From NCBI RefSeq assembly GCF_030819175.1, contig NZ_JAUTBJ010000002.1, forward strand, positions 1,250,001 through 1,314,000: a stretch of DNA of 64,000 bases. The letters run 5' to 3'. Origin of the DNA: Sphingomonas sp. SORGH_AS_0879 (GTDB lineage: Bacteria > Pseudomonadota > Alphaproteobacteria > Sphingomonadales > Sphingomonadaceae). The notes under the pieces are model-generated. The model saw only the letters and a list, made by a program, of their open reading frames with translations, had not been told where the DNA came from and did not search any database. Of this stretch, positions 7,795 through 18,438 are shown in pieces (the stretch's first letter is position 1; each line of letters opens with the position of its first letter). Made by a program: the position numbers and the translations under genes.

Positions 7795-8682
7795 ATGCAG
7801 ACCCGGAACGGACCCCCGGAAGGACCATTGTCCTTCCAGCGCATGATCCTCACCCTCCATGACTATTGGAGCGAGCGGGGATGCGTGATCCTGCAACCCT
7901 ATGACATGGAGATGGGGGCGGGCACCTTTCACCCCGCGACCACGCTGCGGGCGCTGGGGCCGGATTCGTGGAACGCCGCCTTCGTCCAGCCGTGCCGCCG
8001 CCCGACCGACGGCCGCTATGGCGAGAACCCCAACCGGCTCCAGCATTATTACCAGTATCAGGTGATCCTGAAGCCCTCGCCCGCCGATTTGCAGGACCTG
8101 TATCTGGGCAGTCTCGCCGCGATCGGCGTGGACATGGCCAAGCATGATATCCGCTTCGTCGAGGACGATTGGGAAAGCCCGACGCTGGGCGCCTGGGGCC
8201 TGGGCTGGGAGGTCTGGTGCGACGGGATGGAGGTGACGCAGTTCACCTATTTCCAGCAGATGGGCGGATACGACATGAAGCCGGTCGCGGGCGAACTGAC
8301 CTACGGACTCGAGCGTCTGGCCATGTATATCCAGGACGTCGACAATGTGTACGACCTGCGCTTCAACGATGCGGGCGTGAGTTACGGCGACGTGTTTCTC
8401 GAAAACGAGAAGCAGATGTCGACCTGGAATTTCGAGGTCGCCGACACCGACACGCTGTTCGACGCCTTCCGCAAGGCGGCGGCCGAGTGCGAGCGCTGTC
8501 TGGAGGCCAAGCTGCCCATCCCCGCCTATGAACAGGCGATCAAGGCCAGCCATACCTTCAACCTGCTGCAAGCACGCGGCGTGATCTCGGTGGCGGAGCG
8601 CCAGGCCTATATGGGCCGCGTCCGCGATCTGGCGAAGGGCGCATGCGGCGCCTGGATGGACAAGAACGGATGGGCCGCGTGA
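7795..8682 (+). CDS. glyQ: Glycyl-tRNA synthetase alpha subunit
   Basis: A 295-residue catalytic subunit of the bacterial alpha2beta2 glycyl-tRNA synthetase, a class II enzyme that charges tRNA-Gly in the cytoplasm. Family landmarks include [20 protein letters not shown] near the N-terminus, [17 protein letters not shown] (class II motif 2 region) and [10 protein letters not shown] (motif 3). Length is typical (about 290-310). The gene is followed by glyS; the 160-base gap between them is filled by a family B repeat. It is divergent from the XRE operon across the operator-like array. Confidence 0.97.
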   Translation: MQTRNGPPEGPLSFQRMILTLHDYWSERGCVILQPYDMEMGAGTFHPATTLRALGPDSWNAAFVQPCRRPTDGRYGENPNRLQHYYQYQVILKPSPADLQDLYLGSLAAIGVDMAKHDIRFVEDDWESPTLGAWGLGWEVWCDGMEVTQFTYFQQMGGYDMKPVAGELTYGLERLAMYIQDVDNVYDLRFNDAGVSYGDVFLENEKQMSTWNFEVADTDTLFDAFRKAAAECERCLEAKLPIPAYEQAIKASHTFNLLQARGVISVAERQAYMGRVRDLAKGACGAWMDKNGWAA

Positions 8683-8692
8683 CCCCGCATCC

Positions 8693-8836
8693 CATTCCTC
8701 CCCAAGCCAAGCTTGGGGAGGGGGACCATCACGCCAGTGATGGTGGAGGGGTCGCCGCGTCAGCGGCGGATGCCCGCCGCCCCCTCCACCGGCTGCGCCG
8801 GTCCCCCTCCCCATCAGAGATGGGGAGGATTTGAGA
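8693..8836. repeat. Composite inverted repeat, family B
   Basis: Two inverted copies of a unit built from CTCCCCAAGC-TTGGGGAGGGGG joined to a GGTGGAGGGG motif, with a middle spacer. It occupies almost all of the glyQ-glyS gap. The same unit recurs near 27.5, 37.6, 56.2 and 61.5 kb, with a half copy at about 4603-4640. No gene lies here. Confidence 0.8.
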
Positions 8837-8842
8837 GTGACC

Positions 8843-11017
8843 ATGACCGATTTCCTGCTCGAACTCCGCTCCGAAGAAATCCCCGCCCGGATGCAGGCGG
8901 GCGCGCGCGAGAATCTCGCCAAGCTGTTCACCGCCGAACTCGCCAAGGCCGGGCTGTCGGCGGGCGAGATCGTCACCTATGCTGGCCCGCGCCGTCTGGC
9001 GTTGATCGCCAAGGGCTTGCCCGCCGCGACCGAGGCCGTGTCCGAGGAGGTGAAGGGCCCGCGCGCCTCCGCCCCGCCCCAGGCCCTGGAGGGCTTTCTC
9101 CGCAAGACCGGGCTGACCCGCGAGCAATTGACCGAGCGCGACGGCGTGCTGTTCGCCATCACCGAAAAGCCCGGCCGCGCGACGGCGCAAGTGCTGGCCG
9201 AGGCGATCCCCGCGATCATCCGCGCCTTCCCCTGGCCCAAGTCGATGCGCTGGGGCGCGGAGTCCGCCTCGACCGAGTCGATGCGCTGGGTCCGTCCGCT
9301 GCACGCCATCGTCGCGCTGTTCGGGGCAGAGGTGGTGCCGTTCGAGATCGCGGGGATCACCAGCGGCAACACGACGCGAGGGCATCGTTTCCATGCGCCC
9401 GCCGAGATCGTGCTGACCGGCGCGGATGCTTATGTCGAGCAGTTGCGCGGGGCCAAGGTGCTGGTCGATCAGGACGAGCGCGCCGCGATCATCCGTGACC
9501 ATGCGTCGGTGCTGGCCGCCGAGGCCGGGCTTGAACTGGTCGAGGACGAAGGGCTGGTCGCGGAGAATGCCGGGCTGACCGAATGGCCGGTGCCGCTGCT
9601 CGGGCGCTTCGACGAAGCGTTCCTGGACGTGCCGCCGGAGGTCATCCAGCTGACCGCGCGGGTGAACCAGAAATATTTCGTCTGCCGCTCCGCCGACGGC
9701 AAGCTGGCCAACGCCTTCGTCTGCACCGCCAATATCCAGGCGACCGACGGCGGCGCGAAAATCGTCGAGGGCAATGGTAAGGTGCTCGCCGCCCGCCTGT
9801 CCGACGCGCGCTTCTTCTATGAGACGGACCTGAAGACCAGGCTCGACGATCTGCGGCCCAAGCTGGAAAAGATCGTCTTCCACGAAAAGCTCGGCACCGT
9901 CGCCGACAAGGTCGAGCGGGTGGCCAAGCTCGCCCGCTGGTTGGTGGAAGAGGGGATCGTGACCGAATCCCCCTCCCGCAGGCGGGAGGGGCTAGGGGAG
10001 GGCAGTGCCTCGGACGACGTCGCCAGCGGAACCGTCCCCCCCCCATCCCCCCCCGCAAGCGGAGGGGGAGCACTTGCCGATCTGGCGGAGCGCGCCGCGT
10101 ATCTGGCGAAGGCCGATCTCGTCACGGGCATGGTCGGCGAGTTCCCCGAATTGCAGGGCCTGATGGGTGGCTATTACGCCGCCGCACAGGGCGAAGACCC
10201 GCGCGTGGCCGAGGCGATACGCGATCACTACAAGCCGGTCGGGCAGGGCGATGATGTCCCCACCGCGCCGGTGACGGTGGCCGTGGCGCTGGCGGAGCGT
10301 CTTCACACCCTCGCCGCATTTTTTGAAGCGGGGATTGAACCGACTGGGTCAAAAGACCCGTTCGCACTTCGCCGGGCGGCACTCGGAATTCTTCAGCTAA
10401 TTTTGACAAATAGCTTGCGGTTCGGACTTCGCTCTGGGTTCGAGAATGTGTTGGCTAATAATCGGTATGGGCAGACCTATCTTACCGAAGAGCCGACGCT
10501 TGGAAAGCTGCTCGACTTCTTCGCCGACCGCCTCAAGGTCCAGCAGCGCGAAGCGGGCGTGCGGCACGACCTGATCGACGCCGTATTCGCGCTCGGTGGT
10601 GAGGACGACCTCGTCCGCCTGCTCGCCCGTGTCCGCGCGTTGCAAGCCTTCGTCACCACCGATGACGGCACCAACCTGCTCGCCGGCTACAAGCGCGCCG
10701 CGAATATCCTGAAGAAGGAAGGCGTCAAGGGCGACCAGCCCTGGACCGCGCCGACCTACACGCCCGAACCCGCCGAGGCCGAACTGATCGCCGCGCTCGA
10801 CGCGGCCGAGCCCAAGGCGGCCGAGGCGGTGAAGGCCGAGGATTTTGAAGCCGCCATGGCCGCGCTTGCCTCGCTGCGTGCGCCGATCGACCGGTTCTTC
10901 GACGATGTGACCGTCAACGACGCCGATCCGGCCAAGCGCGCCGCGCGCCTCGCGCTGCTCGCCCGTGTCCGGGCCGCCGTCCACACGGTAGCCGATTTCT
11001 CGAGGATCGAGGGATGA
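8843..11017 (+). CDS. glyS: Glycyl-tRNA synthetase beta subunit with in-frame repeat insertion
   Basis: A 724-residue beta subunit, which binds and helps select tRNA-Gly for the alpha subunit. It opens with the family motif LLELRSEEIPARM, contains QLTARVNQKYF in the central part, and ends in the DALR-type anticodon-binding region. Residues about 375-410 (9965-10072) are foreign: a Ser/Arg/Gly- then Pro-rich stretch encoded by a family A repeat, between VEEGIVT and ALADLAERAAYLAKADL. The frame stays open, and the protein is about 35 residues longer than usual (about 690). The start at 8843 (MTDFLLE) is preferred over the in-frame TTG at 8831. Confidence 0.95.
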   Translation: MTDFLLELRSEEIPARMQAGARENLAKLFTAELAKAGLSAGEIVTYAGPRRLALIAKGLPAATEAVSEEVKGPRASAPPQALEGFLRKTGLTREQLTERDGVLFAITEKPGRATAQVLAEAIPAIIRAFPWPKSMRWGAESASTESMRWVRPLHAIVALFGAEVVPFEIAGITSGNTTRGHRFHAPAEIVLTGADAYVEQLRGAKVLVDQDERAAIIRDHASVLAAEAGLELVEDEGLVAENAGLTEWPVPLLGRFDEAFLDVPPEVIQLTARVNQKYFVCRSADGKLANAFVCTANIQATDGGAKIVEGNGKVLAARLSDARFFYETDLKTRLDDLRPKLEKIVFHEKLGTVADKVERVAKLARWLVEEGIVTESPSRRREGLGEGSASDDVASGTVPPPSPPASGGGALADLAERAAYLAKADLVTGMVGEFPELQGLMGGYYAAAQGEDPRVAEAIRDHYKPVGQGDDVPTAPVTVAVALAERLHTLAAFFEAGIEPTGSKDPFALRRAALGILQLILTNSLRFGLRSGFENVLANNRYGQTYLTEEPTLGKLLDFFADRLKVQQREAGVRHDLIDAVFALGGEDDLVRLLARVRALQAFVTTDDGTNLLAGYKRAANILKKEGVKGDQPWTAPTYTPEPAEAELIAALDAAEPKAAEAVKAEDFEAAMAALASLRAPIDRFFDDVTVNDADPAKRAARLALLARVRAAVHTVADFSRIEG
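9966..10071. repeat. Family A composite inverted repeat inside glyS
   Basis: Palindromic arm CCCTCCCGCAGGCGGGAGGG at 9971-9990, then a spacer of about 50 bases, then an inverted and decayed arm (CCCCCCCCGCAAGCGGAGG, with a poly-C stretch) at 10047-10065. Orientation and spacing match the intergenic copies, so the element appears to have inserted in, or been retained within, the glyS coding sequence. It adds about 108 bases, a multiple of three. Confidence 0.85.
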
Positions 11018-11087
11018 CTAAGCGCCGGATCGGGAAACGGAATCTGACGTTCCTGTCTTCCCCTTCGGCAATATCGCCTTATTAACA

Positions 11088-11114
11088 CCGACGCCTGTGT
11101 CCCCAAGGCGTCGG
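11088..11114 (+). other. Stem-loop in the ppdK leader
   Basis: CCGACGCC (11088-11095) pairs with GGCGTCGG (11107-11114), an 8-bp perfect stem with an 11-base loop. It lies 70 bases after glyS and 28 bases before the ppdK start. There is no T-run, so it is not a standard terminator. It could be a weak attenuator or an RNA-stability element; I see no other gene in the gap. Confidence 0.4.
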
Positions 11115-11142
11115 ACGATACGACCAGAAGAGGATCGAACCG

Positions 11143-13803
<2,661 letters not shown>

Positions 13804-13813
13804 GGGGGCGTTC

Positions 13814-14036
13814 TTCTCCCCTCTTGCTTGCGGGAGGGGAGTCTCATTGAGGTCTTCGCCAGCGGCTTTCCCTCCCCTATCCCCTCCCGCTTGCGGGAGG
13901 GGCGTGCCTGGGGGAGCCCGATTGCGCCATCTGCTGGTCCATCCCCTTTGGGTGGTGGAGGGACGACACGTCGCCCCACACCGCTCCCCTCCCGCAGGCG
14001 GGAGGGGATGGGGGAGGGCAGCGGGGTCTCACCGAG
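13814..14036. repeat. Cluster of three family A repeat arms
   Basis: Three palindromic family A arms (about 13819-13845, 13876-13900 and 13985-14010) with spacers containing TCTCATTGAGG-type sequence. They fill the space between the convergent ppdK and the coiled-coil membrane protein gene. The hairpins could act as a bidirectional terminator. No coding region is visible here. Confidence 0.75.
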
Positions 14037-14063
14037 ACCGGCACCGGCGGGGATACGACGACC

Positions 14064-14426
14064 TTACCCGTTGGTTGAAACGCGATTCCCGAAATCGAAC
14101 CAGCCGCGACGTTCTCCAGCCGGATAGGCCGGACGCGCGGCGCTGGTCGCCACGGGGCGGTATGGTGCCCGCTCCACCACGGGAGCCGCCGCGACCGGTT
14201 GCGCGCTCGCCAGCCGCTGATTCTCGCGTTCCAGTTCGGCGATGCGGGTCTGAGCGGCAGCCAGCTTGGTTTCGGTATCCTTCACCTGTGCCGCATGGGC
14301 ATCGCGCTCCGTGGCGTAGCGGGTCCGCCATTTGCGCCCGCCGGGATGGCTCGCCAGCCCGAAAAGCCATCCGGCGATGAGGACCAGCCCCAGCACGGCG
14401 AATTGGGTCGTCGAAGTGAACAACAT
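14064..14426 (-). CDS. Small membrane-anchored coiled-coil protein
   Basis: About 120 residues. A single N-terminal membrane span (about 8-26) is followed by a basic stretch, then a likely coiled coil (about 37-76, with AQVKDTETKLAAAQ and LERENQRL heptads), then an Ala/Pro-rich tail. I do not recognise a named family. It lies 67 bases downstream of tadC on the same strand, so it may be the last gene of the Tad operon or an independent gene. The ATG at 14426 was chosen because the hydrophobic segment follows directly; an upstream in-frame start at 14459 would add 11 residues. Confidence 0.7.
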   Translation of the reverse strand: MLFTSTTQFAVLGLVLIAGWLFGLASHPGGRKWRTRYATERDAHAAQVKDTETKLAAAQTRIAELERENQRLASAQPVAAAPVVERAPYRPVATSAARPAYPAGERRGWFDFGNRVSTNG

Positions 14427-14493
14427 CGCGGTCGATCCCTGTCTGTTACGACCGGTCAACGACCAAGCGGCCCGGCGGTTGCCAAACGCCGCT

Positions 14494-15486
14494 TTACTGC
14501 CCCGCCATCAGCGTGTCCTTGATCGAGCAGGCGGCGGGGCCCAGGATCACGACGAACAGCGTCGGCAGGATGAACAGGATCAGCGGCACCGTCATGATGG
14601 CGGGGAGCCGGGCGGCCTTTTCCTCGGCGCGCATCATGCGCTCGTTGCGGAACTCCGCCGACAGGACGCGCAGCGCACTGGCGAGCGGCGTGCCGTATTT
14701 CTCGGTCTGGACCATGGTCGTGACCACGCTGCGCAGCGCGTCCAGATTGACCCGGATGGACAGATTTTCCAGCGCCTGCCGCCGATCGGTCAGGAAGCCC
14801 AGCTCGACCGAGGTCAGTTGGAACTCGTCGCCCAGCTCGGGATAGGCGCGGCGCAGTTCGCGGGCGACGCGGGCGAAGGCGGCATCGACGGTCAACCCGG
14901 CCTCGGCGCAGATGACCATCAGGTCCAGCGCATCGGGCAGGCCCTTGCGGATCGCGGCGGTCCGCTTGTCGATTCGGTTCTTCAGCGCGAGGTCGGGCGC
15001 CTTGTAGGACAGGACCAGTGTCCCCGCGACCAGCATATAGCAGCTCAGGCCGCTCCAGTCGGAAAAACTGTCGGTGCCATAGACCCACAAGGCCATGCCG
15101 CCGCCCAGCACGATGGGCAGCGCCAGCCGTCCGAAGATCACCGCGACGGCCAGTTCCTTCGACCGGATACCCGCCTGAAGCAGGCGAAGCTGGATCGATT
15201 TGACCTGTTCGTCCTGGAGCATCTTCAGCGCGCTCAGCACCGATCGCATCCGCTCCAGCATGTCGGCGCGATCGACCCATTGGGTGCGGCGCTTGGGCGG
15301 CGCGGCGATCCCGGCCTTGAGCAGTTCGCGCCGTTCGTTGAGCGCGCGCACCCGGCGCGTCATCGGATCGCGCGTGCCGATCAGCAGATAGCCCGCGACC
15401 AGCAGGGCGAAGACGCACACCCCCCACAACAGGGCGGCGGCGGAGGCGGGCTCAAGGCCCAGGACGGTGTCGGCGGGGCTGGTCAT
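14494..15486 (-). CDS. tadC: Tad pilus inner-membrane protein TadC
   Basis: A 330-residue type II secretion system F-domain protein, the partner of TadB in the inner-membrane platform of the Tad pilus. It has an N-terminal membrane span (about 18-37), a central cytoplasmic GSPF domain with LPDALDLMVICAEAGLTVDAA, and a C-terminal hydrophobic hairpin (IMTVPLILFILPTLFVVI). Its ATG abuts the tadB stop (TGA at 15489-15487, ATG at 15486), which implies translational coupling. Confidence 0.93.
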   Translation of the reverse strand: MTSPADTVLGLEPASAAALLWGVCVFALLVAGYLLIGTRDPMTRRVRALNERRELLKAGIAAPPKRRTQWVDRADMLERMRSVLSALKMLQDEQVKSIQLRLLQAGIRSKELAVAVIFGRLALPIVLGGGMALWVYGTDSFSDWSGLSCYMLVAGTLVLSYKAPDLALKNRIDKRTAAIRKGLPDALDLMVICAEAGLTVDAAFARVARELRRAYPELGDEFQLTSVELGFLTDRRQALENLSIRVNLDALRSVVTTMVQTEKYGTPLASALRVLSAEFRNERMMRAEEKAARLPAIMTVPLILFILPTLFVVILGPAACSIKDTLMAGQ

Positions 15487-16470
15487 TCAAATCTCGAAAC
15501 TGATCATGCGCGACATGATGAAGGCCCCCAGGCCCAGCCAGATGAAGCCCAGCACCCCGATCAGCATCAGTCGCGGATCGGAGAAGAAGCGCGCCATATA
15601 GGACTGGTTGATCGTATAGATGATCGCGAACACGAAGAAGGGCAGCGACCCGACGATATAGGCGGACGCCTTGGGCTCGGACGACATCGCCCTGATCTTC
15701 AGCTTCATCTGCGCGCGCTTGCGCAGCACATCGGCCAGGTTGGACAGCGTCTCGGCCAGGTTGCCGCCCGTCTCGCGCTGGATGGCGATGGCGATGACGA
15801 AGAACTGGAATTCGGGAATATCCAGCCGGTCGGCGGTTTCCTGAAGCGCGGCGTCCATGGTGCGGCCGATCCGCATCCGGTCCGCGACGGCGCGGAATTC
15901 CTCGCCCACCGGCCCCGGTATCTCGTGCGCGACGACCGCCATGGTCTCGGCGATGGGCAGGCCGGAGCGCAGGCCGCGCACCAGCAGTTCGATGGCATCG
16001 GGGAAGCGCGCGATGAACTTGCCGACCCGGCGGGCGATCAACCGCTTGACCACCATATGCGGCACCCACAGCCCGGCGACCATGCCGATCACCAGCGCGA
16101 GGAACAGCGAGAGCCCCAGTACCAGCAACAGGATCATGGTGCCGAGCGCCAGCCCTGCGCTGGCCATGCCATATTGCCCGACGGTCCAGTCGTAGCCCGT
16201 CCGGTCCAGCATCTTGCCCAGCCGTGCCGGATTGGGCAGCAGGCGACCGAACGCCTTGTCCATCCGCGTGTCGCCCGCCAGTGCGATGCCGCGCGACGCG
16301 GCGATCGCGGCCTGGGCGGGCCGGTCGAGGTCGAGCGCGACGCGGTCCCGCAACCCCGCCAGCCGCCGGGCCTGCCCCCGCGATGTGGCGGGGGCGGAAA
16401 AGGCCGCCATCGCCAGCACCAGCGTCAGGAAGACGCCCAGGGCCAGGATCAGGGTCGCCGTCATGCCCAT
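15487..16470 (-). CDS. tadB: Tad pilus inner-membrane protein TadB
   Basis: A 327-residue inner-membrane GSPF-domain protein. N-terminal spans lie at about 3-23 and in the 105-135 region; the central motif is FPDAIELLVRGLRSGLPI and two C-terminal spans close the protein. With TadC it forms the platform on which the CpaF ATPase normally acts. It starts four bases after the cpaE stop. In most tad loci cpaF sits exactly at this junction; here nothing separates the two genes. Confidence 0.93.
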   Translation of the reverse strand: MGMTATLILALGVFLTLVLAMAAFSAPATSRGQARRLAGLRDRVALDLDRPAQAAIAASRGIALAGDTRMDKAFGRLLPNPARLGKMLDRTGYDWTVGQYGMASAGLALGTMILLLVLGLSLFLALVIGMVAGLWVPHMVVKRLIARRVGKFIARFPDAIELLVRGLRSGLPIAETMAVVAHEIPGPVGEEFRAVADRMRIGRTMDAALQETADRLDIPEFQFFVIAIAIQRETGGNLAETLSNLADVLRKRAQMKLKIRAMSSEPKASAYIVGSLPFFVFAIIYTINQSYMARFFSDPRLMLIGVLGFIWLGLGAFIMSRMISFEI

Positions 16471-16474
16471 CGCG

Positions 16475-17740
16475 TCAGTTCGCCCGTGTCCGCTTGGCGA
16501 GCAGCGCCTTCAGGTCGAACCGGTCGAGCAGCCCGCGCCGGTTGGACGCGAGCGGATCGGGCCCCTCGGACGAGGCGCAGATACGCTGCGACAATTCGAC
16601 CAGGGGCGCGATGGTGCGCGAGGTGCGACCCAGTTCGGCGATCGGCTTGCCGACCTTGGCGGCTTGGACGACCAGCTTCGGGTCATAGGGGACCAGGAAG
16701 TCGAGCGGGCGTTCGATCGACCCCTCGAAATCGCTTTGCGCGATCTCGCTCTGCCCGGTCGGCAGGACGCGGTTGGCGACCGTCAGCACGCTGGTCTGCG
16801 GCGCATGCGTCTTCAGCCAGGAAAGGATGCGGATGGTGTCGCGCGCGGCGGCCAGGGTGAGTTCGGTCACCAGCACCAGAGTCTGCGCGCTCGTCACCAG
16901 TATCGGCTGCTGGATCAGCAGGTTGCGGGGCAGGTCGACGATCGTCGTCTCGAAATTGATCCGCATTTCGTCCTGCAACTGCGCGAAGGCGAGGCCGTCA
17001 TGGACGATAGGCGCGCTGATCGGCGCTTCGGCGGACAGGATGGCGAGCTTGGGCGTCGCCTTGACCATGGCGCGTTCCAGGAACAGCCCGTCGATCCGCC
17101 CCGGATTGTCGATGGCATCGACCAGCCCGCGTCCCGGCTCCAGATCGAGCGCGAGCGCGGCGGTGCCGAAATGCACGTCGAGGTCGAGGATCGCGGTCGT
17201 CCGGTCGAGCCGCTCCGCCATCAGCCAGCCGAGCGAGGTCGCGACGGTCGAGGTGCCCACGCCGCCGCGCACGCCGACGACGGCGACGTTGCACGGGGCC
17301 TTTTCGGGGGCCGTGTCCATCGCGCGCGGGGCGTGCAGGATCGTTCGCGCCTGCCCGATCGCGTCGCGCAACATGTCGGCGTTGATCGGCTTGAGCAGAT
17401 AGTCGTGCAGCCCGCTGGCCATCAGCATGCGGTACAGTCGCACGTCGTTGACCTGGCCGACCGCGATGACGATCGTGCCGGGCTCGCACACTTCGGCCAG
17501 ATTGTTGATCTCGCTGGTCGGGTCGGGCGTGTCGCTGAGATCGACCAGCAGAATTTGCGGGCTCGCGCTGACCGACAGTGCCTGGATCGCGCCGCGCAGC
17601 CCGCCCTTCAGCACCTTGTCCGGCGACCAACCATGCTCGACGATGATCGGCCGGATCGCCTCGGCGGTCCAGTCGTCGCAGACATAGGCCTGGATCGCGT
17701 CGCGCTGAGTCATCAAATGGGGAGTCCAGGGGGCGTTCAT
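16475..17740 (-). CDS. cpaE: Tad pilus localisation ATPase CpaE/TadZ
   Basis: 421 residues. The N-terminal third (about 15-130) is receiver-like, with LLVDLSD and LHDYLLKPI, and probably lacks phosphorylation. The rest is a MinD/ParA-type ATPase with the CpaE-type deviant Walker A GVRGGVGTSTVA and TAILDLDVHFG as the switch region. It places the Tad apparatus at its cellular site in Caulobacter and other bacteria. The ATG overlaps the cpaD stop as ATGA (17737-17740). Confidence 0.92.
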   Translation of the reverse strand: MNAPWTPHLMTQRDAIQAYVCDDWTAEAIRPIIVEHGWSPDKVLKGGLRGAIQALSVSASPQILLVDLSDTPDPTSEINNLAEVCEPGTIVIAVGQVNDVRLYRMLMASGLHDYLLKPINADMLRDAIGQARTILHAPRAMDTAPEKAPCNVAVVGVRGGVGTSTVATSLGWLMAERLDRTTAILDLDVHFGTAALALDLEPGRGLVDAIDNPGRIDGLFLERAMVKATPKLAILSAEAPISAPIVHDGLAFAQLQDEMRINFETTIVDLPRNLLIQQPILVTSAQTLVLVTELTLAAARDTIRILSWLKTHAPQTSVLTVANRVLPTGQSEIAQSDFEGSIERPLDFLVPYDPKLVVQAAKVGKPIAELGRTSRTIAPLVELSQRICASSEGPDPLASNRRGLLDRFDLKALLAKRTRAN

Positions 17741-18438
17741 TGCGCGCCTCCGCCGCTCGCACTCGCGCCGCCCCCGCCGGCACTGGCATTGCGCAGGGCA
17801 GTGCCGCCATTGCCGGTGGGCGCGGCGGCGCGCAGGGCGTTGACCGCCCGGCTTCCCATCGCCGGATCGGCGGTAGCCGGACCATCGACGCCGCGAACCA
17901 GATCGTTGGGATTGGCGACCATCGCCGCCAGATTGCGATTGACCGCACAGCCATGGTTGGACGCGGTCTGCCCCGACCAGTCGGCGGGGGCCGCGTCGCT
18001 GCTCGCATCCGGGCAACCGGGGACCGAGGCCTGCGCCCGCGTCACGACGACGCGGATGGTGTCGGGCGCAACCGGGCTGCGCGTGATGGCGGAGGCCTGG
18101 CCGATCAACAGGCCATAGCGCCCCACGACCTCCGCCACCGCGCGATACGCGCCGGGTGCGTCGCCCGCCGGGTCTTCGACCGTCACCCGGTCGCCATAAC
18201 CAAGCCGCAGATTATGCGCCCAGCCGTCCAGTCGCCGGTCCTCATCGGCGGCGAGGCGTCCCCCCGAAACGGCGAGATCGAGCGCATAGTCGGTGCGGCC
18301 GACGACCGGCTGATGGCTGGTTTCCAACTGTGGCTGGCCGGTGCCCATGCACCCGCCGGTCATCAGCATCAGGCCGAGCGGCATCAGGGATAGCGAGGCG
18401 CGACGCATGGGGCGGGACATCCTTGGACGGGCGGTCAT
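17737..18438 (-). CDS. cpaD: Tad pilus outer-membrane lipoprotein CpaD
   Basis: A 233-residue lipoprotein with lipobox GGC after a hydrophobic leader (LMPLGLMLMTGGC). The CpaD family region follows, with VVVTRAQASVPGCPDAS and the closing block SNHGCAVNRNLAAMVANPNDLV. It is thought to assist or pilot the CpaC secretin. The tail is Gly/Ala/Ser-rich. The start at 18438 overlaps the cpaC stop (ATGA); internal ATGs at 18420 and 18408 would give a shorter leader and remain possible. Confidence 0.9.
   Translation of the reverse strand: MTARPRMSRPMRRASLSLMPLGLMLMTGGCMGTGQPQLETSHQPVVGRTDYALDLAVSGGRLAADEDRRLDGWAHNLRLGYGDRVTVEDPAGDAPGAYRAVAEVVGRYGLLIGQASAITRSPVAPDTIRVVVTRAQASVPGCPDASSDAAPADWSGQTASNHGCAVNRNLAAMVANPNDLVRGVDGPATADPAMGSRAVNALRAAAPTGNGGTALRNASAGGGGASASGGGAQ

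Noticed and set aside
13804..14063. Dense GC palindromes considered as a CRISPR-like array
   Set aside because: The units are inverted, unevenly spaced and not separated by unique spacers of constant length; they are family A dispersed repeats.
14332..18118. Long plus-strand open frames opposite tadB/tadC/cpaE/cpaD (842 and 634 codons)
   Set aside because: His-, Arg- and Gln-rich translations with no family features, exactly antisense to recognised Tad genes.
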